Origin: Terriglobales bacterium
GTDB taxonomy: Bacteria; Acidobacteriota; Terriglobia; Terriglobales; Acidobacteriaceae
Assembly: GCA_025462725.1 (NCBI GenBank)
Contig: JAOAPE010000003.1
Span: 248,001-312,000 of the forward strand
Length of the DNA stretch: 64,000 nucleotides
Direction: 5' to 3'
The position numbers and the translations under genes were made by a program. Position 1 is the stretch's first letter, and each line of letters opens with the position of its first letter. Of the stretch, positions 1 to 7,894 are shown in pieces. A model generated the notes under the pieces. The model made no database searches. It was not told the origin of the DNA and saw nothing but the letters and a program-made list of their open reading frames with translations.

Positions 1-342
1 TTGCAACAGAAGGATGCGAATCCGCAGTTGGTTGCTCCTGAAGTTGCGCCAGCTCCCAAAGCAGACGACAAGAAAACTGTTGCAGCGACGAAGACTGCAA
101 CTCCAGAATTGACCAATGCCGCGACTGGATTCATGGTTCAAGTGGCCGCCGTGAGCAAACAAGAGGACGCCGACGCCCTGGTGAAGGCCCTACGCAAGAA
201 GGAGTATCCCGTATTTGTTGTGAGCCAGCCGAACAGCAACTTGTTCCACGTGCAAGTGGGGCCATTCGCCCAACAGAAAGACGCGGAAGCGATGCGCGCG
301 AAACTTTCCGGCGACGGCTACAACGCAATCCTAAAAAAGTAA
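1..342 (+). CDS. SPOR-domain protein, C-terminal part (5' end outside window)
   Basis: The frame is open at the window edge, so the N-terminus is missing and the TTG at base 1 is probably not the true start. Residues 1-40 are Ala/Pro/Lys-rich, like a periplasmic linker. Residues 43-113 fit a SPOR domain: two repeats with the pattern FMVQVAAVSKQEDADAL and FHVQVGPFAQQKDAEAM. SPOR domains bind denuded septal peptidoglycan, so a membrane-anchored cell-envelope or division protein is likely (inference). The stop codon abuts the convergent stop of the next gene with no spacer. Confidence 0.85.
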   Translation: MQQKDANPQLVAPEVAPAPKADDKKTVAATKTATPELTNAATGFMVQVAAVSKQEDADALVKALRKKEYPVFVVSQPNSNLFHVQVGPFAQQKDAEAMRAKLSGDGYNAILKK

Positions 343-966
343 CTAGTCTGTATCGAACCGCTGCTCTTTGAACGGATCACCATACATGTGGTATCCGTTC
401 TGCTCCCAGAATCCGGGCATATCGCGGTCGAGGAACTCCAGCCCGCGCACCCACTTCACTGACTTCCATGCGTACAGATGCGGAACAATCAACCGCATTG
501 GGTATCCATGGTCGGGTTCGAGCGGCTTGCCGTCATGATGTGTTGCGAATAGTACGCTGTCTCGGTCGAGATCAACGAGCGGGACGTTTGCGGTGTATCC
601 CTGCTCGGCGTGAACGAGCACGAACTTGGCAGCGGGCTTTGGACGCGCCAGCTTCATCACTTCCCTGAAACTCACGCCACTCCAAGTGTTGTCGAAACGA
701 CTCCAACGGGTAACGCAATGGAAGTCGCTAGTCACTTCGATGCGGGGCAGCCTTTGGAATTCTTCCCATGTGAGCCGGAGCGGCTGCTCAATTGCGCCAC
801 GGATAAAGAAATCCCATGTGGCGGGATCAAAGGTTGGCACTGACCCGTAGTGCAGAACCGGCCATTTCAACGTGAGCGACTGGTGCGGAGGCAGACGCCC
901 TGCTTCGGCCATCTCGCGTTCTTTCCGCTTGCGCTCATCGCCCGTAAATAGGCCCGAAAACTCCAT
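343..966 (-). CDS. Sulfite oxidase-like molybdopterin oxidoreductase
   Basis: The 207-residue protein matches the cytoplasmic sulfite oxidase-like (YuiH-type) branch of the molybdopterin oxidoreductase superfamily. The expected molybdenum-ligating cysteine is in DFHCVTRWS (C84). Conserved stretches include TWEEFQRLP, the Gly-Tyr-Pro segment HGYPMRLIVPHLYAWKSVKW, and the C-terminal motif GFWEQNGYH. There is no Tat or Sec signal, so it should act in the cytosol; the substrate is unknown. It is transcribed away from arsR, and its start lies only 66 bp from the arsR start, so one regulatory region can serve both. An arsenic-related role is only an inference from this arrangement. Confidence 0.85.
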   Translation of the reverse strand: MEFSGLFTGDERKRKEREMAEAGRLPPHQSLTLKWPVLHYGSVPTFDPATWDFFIRGAIEQPLRLTWEEFQRLPRIEVTSDFHCVTRWSRFDNTWSGVSFREVMKLARPKPAAKFVLVHAEQGYTANVPLVDLDRDSVLFATHHDGKPLEPDHGYPMRLIVPHLYAWKSVKWVRGLEFLDRDMPGFWEQNGYHMYGDPFKEQRFDTD

Positions 967-987
967 ACAGAAATTCTATCGCAATAT

Positions 988-1030
988 CATATTGACAGTT
1001 ATCAATATGCACTGATATAGATACATATCA
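988..1030. promoter_or_regulatory. Tandem palindromic ArsR-type operators
   Basis: Two dyads lie between the molybdopterin oxidoreductase and arsR. The first, 988-1009, has arms CATATTGA and TCAATATG that pair over 8 bp. The second, 1013-1030, pairs TGATAT with ATATCA around a 6-bp spacer. The decamer TATCAATATG occurs twice, at 1000-1009 and 1026-1035, 26 bp apart, and the second copy runs into the arsR start codon. ArsR/SmtB repressors typically bind AT-rich ATCAA/TTGAT dyads, so autoregulation is the natural reading. Confidence 0.7.
992..1021 (+). promoter_or_regulatory. arsR promoter (-35/-10)
   Basis: A perfect -35 hexamer TTGACA lies at 992-997 and a -10-like TATAGA at 1016-1021, separated by 18 bp. 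Transcription would then begin about 5-8 bases before the arsR ATG. No Shine-Dalgarno sequence precedes that ATG, so the transcript is probably leaderless or nearly so. The two palindromes at 988-1030 cover the -35 and -10 boxes respectively, which suits repression by occlusion. Confidence 0.6.
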
Positions 1031-1032
1031 AT

Positions 1033-1344
1033 ATGGCTACTAAGACCATCTCCGGAATTGACGCTGCTTCGGTCCGGTTCAAAGCGCTTGCCGATCCGAA
1101 CCGACTGCGAATCCTGGCCATGCTCAAGAACCCGGCCTGCTGCGCACTGGACCTCGACAAAGGCATGTGCGCCTGTGACATCGAGTCCCAATTGAAGTTG
1201 TCCCAACCCACCATTTCCCATCACATGCGGATCCTGCGCGAGAGTGGATTAGTGGAAGCGGAGAAGATTGGCCCATGGATGTGGTATCGGCGGAATGAGA
1301 AAGCGCTACGGGAGCTTGCGGATTTGATCAACCAACGCGTTTAA
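1033..1344 (+). CDS. arsR: ArsR/SmtB family metalloregulatory repressor
   Basis: The 103-residue winged-helix protein has the usual family length. The helix-turn-helix core is LKLSQPTISHHMRILRESG (about 55-73). A metal-sensing Cys pair, C46 and C48 in GMCACDIE, sits where ArsR carries its CxC arsenite site. A further vicinal pair, C36-C37, could add a third thiol ligand. It is followed 54 bp later by arsI, so arsenite or methylarsenite is the likely inducer. The ATG lies inside the second operator repeat and has no ribosome binding site. Confidence 0.88.
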   Translation: MATKTISGIDAASVRFKALADPNRLRILAMLKNPACCALDLDKGMCACDIESQLKLSQPTISHHMRILRESGLVEAEKIGPWMWYRRNEKALRELADLINQRV

Positions 1345-1398
1345 AAAATACACACTGACATTGATGACTATCGATGCCCTTCAAGAGGAGAACAAGCC

Positions 1399-1818
1399 AT
1401 GACCACCAGCAAAGTGCACGTATCATTGGATGTGGAGAACCTTGCGCAATCCATTCGCTTCTATTCAGTACTCTTCAACACCGAGCCCACCAAGATTAAG
1501 CCCAAGTATGCGAAGTTTGATTTGGACGAGCCGTCACTCAATCTCACGATGAATGAGACGAAACCGTGCTGCATCCAGGGACTGAATCACATGGGCGTTC
1601 GCGTGGAAACGATTGAAGAGGTGCTGGCGGCGAAGCAACGGCTCGAAGCGGCTGGATTCGCCACCTCAGACGAATTTGGCATCACCTGCTGCTACGCCGT
1701 GCAAGACAAGATATGGGCGAAAGATCCGAATGGGATTCGCTGGGAGGTTTACATCTTCAGAGGCGATACGGAGCACGCCGAGATTGCTCCAGCGGAAGTG
1801 GCCTGCTGCGCGAAGTAG
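1399..1818 (+). CDS. arsI: ArsI/CadI-family vicinal oxygen chelate protein (putative C-As lyase)
   Basis: ArsI is a ferrous-iron dioxygenase that cleaves the C-As bond of trivalent organoarsenicals such as methylarsenite. This 139-residue protein has the expected Fe(II) triad positions H7 (KVHVSL), H64 (GLNHMGV) and E116 (IRWEVY), and the substrate-binding vicinal cysteines C97-C98 in GITCCYA. Two further Cys pairs, C57-C58 and C136-C137, are present, the last typical of the family C-terminus. A strong ribosome binding site AGGAG lies 8 bases before the ATG. The gene is cotranscribed with arsR by position. The alternative name CadI describes the same family. Confidence 0.85.
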   Translation: MTTSKVHVSLDVENLAQSIRFYSVLFNTEPTKIKPKYAKFDLDEPSLNLTMNETKPCCIQGLNHMGVRVETIEEVLAAKQRLEAAGFATSDEFGITCCYAVQDKIWAKDPNGIRWEVYIFRGDTEHAEIAPAEVACCAK

Positions 1819-1823
1819 AAACG

Positions 1824-1854
1824 AAAAAGGACCTGGGAGGTGATTCCCAGGTCC
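1824..1854. terminator. Bidirectional rho-independent terminator
   Basis: The inverted repeat GGACCTGGGA (1829-1838) pairs with TCCCAGGTCC (1845-1854) over a 6-base loop. On the minus strand the stem is followed directly by TTTTT, so it serves mainly the minus-strand gene at 1871-2803, and it also separates that gene from arsI. Confidence 0.75.
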
Positions 1855-1870
1855 TCATAGAATGCGCAAA

Positions 1871-2803
1871 TTATCGCGATACTGCGGTGAACAGCTCCGA
1901 ATTCAGTAGGGCTTGGAACTTGTTGTCATCTGCCTTGAAGTGCAGCATCAAGTCCTTACTGTCTGACTTCACGCTCACGCTGTCGAGCGCCATCTTTTCA
2001 GTGTCGTTGGCGGTAGCCTTGCGGAACATGACTCCCATCTTCAGGATCGACGAAAGAGTGGCTGCCGTGAAATTGTCAGAGGTGATGACGTCCAGGTCGA
2101 AGTTGAATCCATTTGTGAACTTGATGTTGTAGCGCGATCCCACCAAGCGGTTCTTCACCATCTCGTAATCCGCGACCTGTGCGGCATCGCCGAGCGCCGA
2201 TTTCAACATGGTTTGTGTACCGGCTTTGTCGAGGATGCTCCAGACGGTTTCATTCTCGATGCCGGCCATCATGTCTGTAATGGTGCCATTGGAGTTCAAG
2301 CTCTTGGCTTCCCCGTCGCGCGCGTCGAGAGCGTTCTTCACGACTGAGGTGTCGCCGAAGATCATGGTGTAGTCATCGACCAGGGTCATAAACATGCCGG
2401 CTGACATGGGATAAATCGTCGACAAGCGATACTTAGTGCCTTTGACCTTCTGCTTCAACAACCGCGCTTTAATCTTCTGTCCGGCAAACTCGCCCTGTGC
2501 GATGCCGACCACACGCAATCCATCTTTGACCCGGTAGGAGGCGAAGACCAGTTGTTCGACATCCTGTTCCGGATTAATTCCGGCACCCCGCAATGCGGCC
2601 TCAAACTGCTTCAACGGCGGCGGGAGAACTTTGTCCTTCAATGCCAGCGCAGTTGCCGAAGCGTTCAGCGTGCGGTAATCCACAACGATGAGTTGTTGGA
2701 TGTCGCCGGGAATGGCGGCCTTGGCTGCATTGGAAATAGGAGCTGCCACGGAAGGCAGTGTAAGAACCAGTATTGCGAGACAAGCTGCGAGGTTGCGCTT
2801 CAT
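1871..2803 (-). CDS. Secreted protein of unknown function
   Basis: This 310-residue protein starts with a clear Sec signal peptide (MKRNLAACLAILVLTLPSVAAP) and has no other membrane segment, so it should be periplasmic. I do not recognise a named domain. The body alternates beta-rich stretches (QLIVVDYRTLN, LVFASYRVKDGLRVVGIAQGEF, YTMIFGDTSVVKNALDARDG), a pattern seen in uncharacterised acidobacterial secreted proteins. There is no obvious ribosome binding site. It stands alone between two unrelated genes and ends at a good terminator. Confidence 0.75.
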   Translation of the reverse strand: MKRNLAACLAILVLTLPSVAAPISNAAKAAIPGDIQQLIVVDYRTLNASATALALKDKVLPPPLKQFEAALRGAGINPEQDVEQLVFASYRVKDGLRVVGIAQGEFAGQKIKARLLKQKVKGTKYRLSTIYPMSAGMFMTLVDDYTMIFGDTSVVKNALDARDGEAKSLNSNGTITDMMAGIENETVWSILDKAGTQTMLKSALGDAAQVADYEMVKNRLVGSRYNIKFTNGFNFDLDVITSDNFTAATLSSILKMGVMFRKATANDTEKMALDSVSVKSDSKDLMLHFKADDNKFQALLNSELFTAVSR

Positions 2804-2888
2804 AGGATTGATTGTAGCCTTCTGAGTAGCTGACTTCTATAAGGAAGATGCTCTATGCCGAAATTTGGCTGCTCTTCGGGTGCGGCTT

Positions 2889-4361
2889 CTACGCACCTAA
2901 ACCCGCAGCGCGTTTGCGAGTTTCTGTCACAAATGCCTCATCTTTGAGTGATTGCAGATTGATCTCGACGTTGGCCAGGGCCCCTTCGATTGCGGCACGC
3001 GAGAGCGCAGCTGCGACGGTGAGGTCGGACGCCATGTTGGGATTTGATATTGGCTTCAGAGTTGCGATCAGCCCTGCAACTTCCTTCGATTTCTCCGCGA
3101 CACTGAGCGGAACAGACGTGGCCAGCTTTAGCGCAGAGTCAATCAGTTTGTCCCCGTCGCTCGATGTCTTAGCGTCTTTGTAGGCTTTCATCACACTGTT
3201 GTAGGACTCAGCATCAGCGTCAATGGCGGCTTTCAGTTCCTCGCGCAATCGAGTGAGTTGAGCGATGGCGTCACTCAGTTGCGATTCGAATTGCACATAC
3301 GCTTTCTTCCCGCGCGACATTCCCGCGACCATCGCACCCAATCCTGCAGCCATGGCTCCGGCAGCTGCCGAGGCGCTGCCTCCGCCCGGCGTCGCTGTGG
3401 GCGCAGCGAGCTGTTCGATGAATGGTTCAACTCCGGCGCGGATACCGCCAACTGCCATCTTGCCGCCCATAACCGCAGCCAAACGATTCTCAAGGATGAG
3501 CGATGAATCGAAGTTCTCCACCTGCAAGAACCATTCGGCAGCCTGCTCGAGGGCTTTCTTCGGGATGAGTCCGACGATCTCACTGCTGGTGGTCGCAACT
3601 CCGTAACGCGCCGCTTCCCTTTTCACGTACTCGAAGACGCGGGCAATGGGCGTCTGCTCAAAGTCGGTGAGGTTCATGGAAACTTGCGCCATGCCGCGAA
3701 CGCTGAATCCCGCGCCTTTTACGTAGCGCAATCCGCCACTGGAGTAGCGAACGGCCTTCGCGACCTTCTTGGCAATGTCCACGTCTGTGGTGTTGAGGAA
3801 TACGTTATAAGCGATCAACGCTTTGCGCGCGCCGACGACTGTTGCGCCGGCTGTGGGATGGACCTTTGCTTCGCCGAAGTCCGGCTTGCGCGCGGGATTC
3901 GTGGCGATGTCATCGCGAATGCCTTCGAACTGTCCGCGACGGATGTTCTCAAGGTTCTGTCGCTCGGGAGTGCGCGCGGCGGCTTCGTATAGGTAAGTCG
4001 GTATCTGGAAGCGCTTCCAAATCTCTTCGGCGACATGCTTCGATATCGCCACGCAGTCTTCCAGCGTGACACCTTCGATGGGAATGAACGGAATCACATC
4101 GGCCGCGCCCATCCGCGGATGCGCTCCCTGATGCTTCGTGAGGTCGATCAACTCAGAGGCTTTGCCCACGCCGCGAATCGCGGCTTCCGCAATGGCGTCG
4201 CGATCGCCGACAAGGGTGATGACGCAGCGGTTGTGATCGGTGTCCATTTCACGGTCAAGGAGGTAAACACCTTTGACCTGCATTGCTTCTACGATGGCAT
4301 CGACAACGGCCTTGTCTCGGCCTTCAGAAAAATTGGGAACACATTCAACAAGTGTGGACAT
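2889..4361 (-). CDS. ftcD: Fused glutamate formimidoyltransferase / formimidoyl-THF cyclodeaminase
   Basis: The first half (about 1-300) is the formimidoyltransferase, which moves the formimino group from formiminoglutamate to tetrahydrofolate in histidine degradation. It carries CVPNFSEGRD and the catalytic-region motif KHQGAHPRMGA, with H81 in the place of the family general base. The second half (about 315-490) is the cyclodeaminase, with the signature TPGGGSASAAAGAMAAGLG, releasing ammonia to give methenyl-THF. The 490-residue length and domain order match the animal-type bifunctional enzyme. No hut genes are adjacent. Confidence 0.93.
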   Translation of the reverse strand: MSTLVECVPNFSEGRDKAVVDAIVEAMQVKGVYLLDREMDTDHNRCVITLVGDRDAIAEAAIRGVGKASELIDLTKHQGAHPRMGAADVIPFIPIEGVTLEDCVAISKHVAEEIWKRFQIPTYLYEAAARTPERQNLENIRRGQFEGIRDDIATNPARKPDFGEAKVHPTAGATVVGARKALIAYNVFLNTTDVDIAKKVAKAVRYSSGGLRYVKGAGFSVRGMAQVSMNLTDFEQTPIARVFEYVKREAARYGVATTSSEIVGLIPKKALEQAAEWFLQVENFDSSLILENRLAAVMGGKMAVGGIRAGVEPFIEQLAAPTATPGGGSASAAAGAMAAGLGAMVAGMSRGKKAYVQFESQLSDAIAQLTRLREELKAAIDADAESYNSVMKAYKDAKTSSDGDKLIDSALKLATSVPLSVAEKSKEVAGLIATLKPISNPNMASDLTVAAALSRAAIEGALANVEINLQSLKDEAFVTETRKRAAGLGA

Positions 4362-4425
4362 AGCGGGAAAAGAATATCAGAGGCGAGCGTCTAGTTTTCA
4401 CGCACGGGCCACCAGTAATCGATGG

Positions 4426-4845
4426 TTATGTAGCGAGAGGTCTGTAAATAAGTCCGATGACTATTCCGACGGTGAGCCATTGAACGAAGTAAGCCGCAGC
4501 CTGTCCCATTGCGAGCTTCGAACCGATGTTTAGATTCACAAAGTTGTGCAGCACATTACAAACCGCGAGAATGCCAATGAGAACGCCAAAGCGCACACCT
4601 TCCGTAGTGCCCGATCCGCTGTGGTGGATGAGCGCGAACATGATTGCAGCAACCAGGATCGAAATGAATGTTGCGCCCATTCCAAGGGGCATGACCTTGA
4701 ACATCTCTTCTTTAGGCCGGAATACGGCCGGGTGTTTGTGTGCTTCTTCGATAAGAGCCGGCGCCAGCCAGAAGATTAAGAAACCAACGGCAAAGGACGC
4801 GACCGTGCCACCAAGCGCGGCCAGTCCGAGACCTACATAGTTCAT
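4426..4845 (-). CDS. Small integral membrane protein, unknown function
   Basis: I chose the ATG at 4845 because AAGGAG lies 7 bases upstream; an upstream in-frame start would run into the next gene's coding end. The 139-residue product has about four hydrophobic helices (GLGLAALGGTVASFAVGFLIF, MGATFISILVAAIMFALIH, FGVLIGILAVCNVLHNFVNL, YFVQWLTVGIVIGLIY). No catalytic motif is evident and I cannot name the family with confidence. It follows the PagL-like gene with a 19-bp gap on the same strand, so the two are probably cotranscribed. Confidence 0.72.
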   Translation of the reverse strand: MNYVGLGLAALGGTVASFAVGFLIFWLAPALIEEAHKHPAVFRPKEEMFKVMPLGMGATFISILVAAIMFALIHHSGSGTTEGVRFGVLIGILAVCNVLHNFVNLNIGSKLAMGQAAAYFVQWLTVGIVIGLIYRPLAT

Positions 4846-4864
4846 TTGCGCTCCTTTAGCACTG

Positions 4865-5500
4865 CTACTTCTTAAACCACGTATATCCCAGAATGAACTG
4901 AATGCTCCCATTGATTCCGGAATTGGCGTCCGCAATGCTGGCGTTGGAGACGTGCATGAACTTGCCAGTGAAGGTAATGGCCTGTTTGGGATTCGACTTC
5001 CTCAGGAAGTGAACGCCGAATCCGCCTTGAGGAGTGAAGTTGAAGTTGTTTGTGCCGAAAGGAACGTCTTGTCCGGTGATCAACGCACCGCCTGTCAACT
5101 CGACGAACGGGATCATGCGGCGTCCGCTGGTGAAATTCCATTTCAAGACCAGCGGATTGAAGCTGGCGCCGAATGTCTTTTGCGGAGGTTCCATAATCAC
5201 GTAGAGAGGCAGCACGTCTATGCCGATCTCGAAGTTGCCTCTTAACAGGCCGCTGCCTTTGTCTGGGGTGAGCACGCGTCCATAGCGCCCGCCGACATAG
5301 AAGAATTGCGTGCTGGAGCGCTTTCCGAATCCTGTTCCGCCGCCAGTGAACACATCGATCTCTGAGGCACCTTTGTGAAGAGGCAGTCCAGAGACCTCCG
5401 CCGTGGCTTTCGGCGAGCTAGGCTTGGCTACTGGTTTTGTCTCGTCTTGAGCGAGGGCGAAGGAAGAACACAGCAGAAGGACAGCGGCGAGTCGGCGCAA
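4865..5500 (-). CDS. PagL-like acyloxyacyl hydrolase (lipid A deacylase family)
   Basis: PagL-family outer-membrane beta-barrels remove 3-O-linked acyl chains from lipid A. The C-terminal half holds the signature His-x-Ser-Asn motif in KFMHVSNASIADAN, followed by NGSIQFILGYTWF. The predicted catalytic Glu about 12 residues after the Ser in Pseudomonas PagL is not at that position here (Asn instead). I place the start at TTG 5500: GGAG lies 6 bases upstream, it is followed at once by a signal peptide (RRLAAVLLLCSSFALAQ), and longer versions would overlap yebC and its terminator. The product is 211 residues. Confidence 0.8.
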   Translation of the reverse strand: MRRLAAVLLLCSSFALAQDETKPVAKPSSPKATAEVSGLPLHKGASEIDVFTGGGTGFGKRSSTQFFYVGGRYGRVLTPDKGSGLLRGNFEIGIDVLPLYVIMEPPQKTFGASFNPLVLKWNFTSGRRMIPFVELTGGALITGQDVPFGTNNFNFTPQGGFGVHFLRKSNPKQAITFTGKFMHVSNASIADANSGINGSIQFILGYTWFKK

Positions 5501-5560
5501 ATTGATCTCCGGGTGAGTGGAATGGAAGAAAGAATCTAACACATGCTGTTGAGGGCGCAG

Positions 5561-5594
5561 ACGGCAAAATAAAAGCCGTCCACGTAGGACGGCT
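5561..5594 (-). terminator. Rho-independent terminator after yebC
   Basis: AGCCGTCC (5574-5581) pairs with GGACGGCT (5587-5594) over a 5-base loop. On the minus strand the stem is followed by TTTATTTTG. It lies between the yebC stop and the PagL-like start. Confidence 0.72.
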
Positions 5595-5612
5595 CTTGCG
5601 TGAACGGAACAG

Positions 5613-6359
5613 TTATCCGGCGATCTCTTCCAACTGCTTTTCGTCGAAATCGAAATTGGAATAGACATTCTGGACATCATCATTCTCTTCCAATGCTTCG
5701 ATCAGACGGATCATCTGGTTAACCTGAGCGCCTTCCAGCTTGATGTAGTTTTGCGGAACCATCGATACTTCGCTCGAAGTGGGTTTAATGCCGGCTTTTT
5801 TGATGGCCTCGAGCACTGTTTCGTATGCGCCAGGATCGGTGTAAATCTCAAAGTTCTCATTGTCGGAACGAAGGTCTTCGCCGCCGTTTTCTAAAACGAT
5901 GTTGAGCAGGTCATCTTCCTTTGCTGCGGACTTGGGAACGACTATGTATCCCTTTTTGCCGAACATCCACGCCACTGAGCCAGCTTCGCCCATGTTGCCG
6001 TTATTCTTGCCAAATGCGTGACGAATCTCGCTGACGGTGCGGTTGCGGTTGTCGGTTGTTACTTCGACGAGGATGGCGACTCCGCCGGGGCCGTAACCTT
6101 CGAACGTGATCTCTTCATAGCTCACGCCGGGCAATTCGCCGGTGCCGCGCTGGATGGCGCGCTTGATGTTGTCAGAGGGCATGTTCTCCGCCTTGGCGGC
6201 GGCGACAGCCGTGCGCAAGCGAGGATTCTTTTCCGGATCTCCGCCGGTCTTTGCCGCAATGCTGATTTCCTTGATCAGGCGGGTGAAGATCTTGCCGCGC
6301 TTGGCGTCCAGTGCGCCCTTCTTATGTTTGATTGTTGCCCATTTTGAATGGCCGGACAT
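5613..6359 (-). CDS. yebC: YebC/PmpR family protein (TACO1 family)
   Basis: The 248-residue protein begins with the family signature [28 protein letters not shown], here seen as its N-terminal [15 protein letters not shown] motif, followed by [19 protein letters not shown] and the acidic C-terminal region [16 protein letters not shown]. Members are cytoplasmic proteins described as transcriptional regulators and, more recently, as factors helping ribosomes through difficult proline stretches. In many bacteria yebC neighbours ruvC; here ruvC is about 25 kb away. A terminator follows it. Confidence 0.95.
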   Translation of the reverse strand: MSGHSKWATIKHKKGALDAKRGKIFTRLIKEISIAAKTGGDPEKNPRLRTAVAAAKAENMPSDNIKRAIQRGTGELPGVSYEEITFEGYGPGGVAILVEVTTDNRNRTVSEIRHAFGKNNGNMGEAGSVAWMFGKKGYIVVPKSAAKEDDLLNIVLENGGEDLRSDNENFEIYTDPGAYETVLEAIKKAGIKPTSSEVSMVPQNYIKLEGAQVNQMIRLIEALEENDDVQNVYSNFDFDEKQLEEIAG

Positions 6360-6481
6360 GGTTCAACCTCGTTCTCACAACTGTCGTTATGAATGAATTT
6401 CAGTGCAGAAAAGACCGCGGCAGAAGAATTCCGGCGGGTCTAAACATATAAGAACAACAGGATTATAGCACCGCGTTTGCG

Positions 6482-6991
6482 CTATTCGAGGCGATTTTCA
6501 GGAGGCCGCGACAACAAGGCCTGCTCTTCCGCAAGTACCTTATGATTCCGCGCGCGATACGCGTAGAGAACAGCCAGCAGCGGCGCTGCCAAAATGATTC
6601 CCCAGAAGGGGATGAGGAATCCGAGGACTATCGGCGTGAGGATTGACGCCCAGATAGGCACTCTCGTGGTTCTCTTCAAAAGATACGGCTGAAGAAGTAG
6701 GCCATCTATCAGTACGATTATTGCGTAGAGGATCAGCACGTAAAGTGCTCGCTCGGGCTTGCTGCTGAAAAGTCCTGCGGCGGCGGGACCGATCAATCCA
6801 AGTACCGGACCGAGGTTGGGAATGAATTGGAGGACTCCGCCGAGAAATGCCCAAAAGGGCGCAAATGGAATCCCCAAAATCAGCAATCCGATCAGCCACA
6901 TGATTCCGACCGCGACTGCGTCGTACGCTTGCGCAATGAACCAGTTCTTGAGCGCGCCGCCGGTAGTGTGAAGATGGCCGCGGATATCCAT
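6482..6991 (-). CDS. AI-2E family transporter, N-terminally truncated
   Basis: The sequence matches only the C-terminal half of the AI-2E/UPF0118 permease family: ALKNWFIAQAYDAVAVGIMWLIG, the conserved FIPNLGPVLGLIGPAAAG segment, and the terminal helices VPIWASILTPIVLGFLIPFWGIILAAPLL. Full proteins are about 350 residues with eight helices; this one is 169 residues with about five. An in-frame TAA at 7022-7024 closes the frame, and purQ occupies the upstream DNA. No ribosome binding site precedes the ATG, which lies 23 bases after the purQ stop. It is probably a decaying remnant, although a short functional form cannot be excluded. Confidence 0.68.
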   Translation of the reverse strand: MDIRGHLHTTGGALKNWFIAQAYDAVAVGIMWLIGLLILGIPFAPFWAFLGGVLQFIPNLGPVLGLIGPAAAGLFSSKPERALYVLILYAIIVLIDGLLLQPYLLKRTTRVPIWASILTPIVLGFLIPFWGIILAAPLLAVLYAYRARNHKVLAEEQALLSRPPENRLE

Positions 6992-7014
6992 GAGGATTGG
7001 ATGCGAATCGAGGG

Positions 7015-7713
7015 CTAGGACTTAGTGGAAAGCGCGCCGACCATCGCCTCAAAAATCTTAAGTCCGTCCGAGGAGCCGAGCATTTCTTCACTGGAGCGGT
7101 CAGGGTGCGGCATCATGCCGAGAACGTTGCGTCCTTCGTTGCAGATGCCAGCGATGTTGTCGAGCGAACCATTGGGATTGGCATCGGGAGTGATTTCGCC
7201 TTCGGGCGAAGCGTAGCGGAAGATGACGCGGTCTTGCTTGCGAAGTTGCGTGAGGGTGGTCTCATCGCAGAAGTAATTCCCTTCCATGTGTCCGATGGGA
7301 ATCTCGAGGACGTCACCCTTCTTCAAGTTGTGTGTGAAAGGCGTGTCATTGGATTCGACACGCAGGTTCGCTTGCTTGCAGACATACTTCAGTCCGGAGT
7401 TGCGGAGGAGTGCGCCGGGCAGTAGCCCTGACTCGCAAAGTATCTGGAATCCGTTGCAGATGCCGATTACCAGTCCGCCCTTTGCAGAAAATTCTCCAAC
7501 GCTCTTCATGATGGGAGCGAACTTCGCGATGGCACCGGTACGGAGATAGTCGCCATAGGCGAATCCGCCGGGGACGATGATGGCATCGCAATTTTGGAGG
7601 TCGCTCGATTCATGCCAAAGAAACGTTGCGGGCTGTCCGGCGGCGTGGTTCACGGCATAGAAACTGTCGTGGTCACAATTCGATCCCGGAAAGACGATGA
7701 CTCCAAATTTCAT
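7015..7713 (-). CDS. purQ: Phosphoribosylformylglycinamidine synthase glutaminase subunit PurQ
   Basis: PurQ supplies ammonia from glutamine to PurL for FGAM formation in de novo purine synthesis. The 232-residue product has the class-I glutaminase nucleophile C86 in GICNGFQ, the N-terminal [10 protein letters not shown] motif, and the catalytic His in MMPHPDR. The start is the ATG at 7713 with GGGGG upstream; an upstream in-frame extension lacks family similarity. purS and purL are not in this window, so the enzyme's genes are dispersed. Only the truncated AI-2E gene follows. Confidence 0.95.
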   Translation of the reverse strand: MKFGVIVFPGSNCDHDSFYAVNHAAGQPATFLWHESSDLQNCDAIIVPGGFAYGDYLRTGAIAKFAPIMKSVGEFSAKGGLVIGICNGFQILCESGLLPGALLRNSGLKYVCKQANLRVESNDTPFTHNLKKGDVLEIPIGHMEGNYFCDETTLTQLRKQDRVIFRYASPEGEITPDANPNGSLDNIAGICNEGRNVLGMMPHPDRSSEEMLGSSDGLKIFEAMVGALSTKS

Positions 7714-7894
7714 TGCGGATGCCCCCTGTAAGTGTAATTTTACCAGACACTTGGCGGAGAGATTCCCTGCCATTGTGGCCCAGTCCGGCTACCCTGGATT
7801 CATTACAACCCGGGTAGCCCTCCTGCTCTGAAGTTGCCGCATCACACATCCTGTTGGTGCCAAACCAATAGTTTCTTAAACGGAGAAAACCCAT

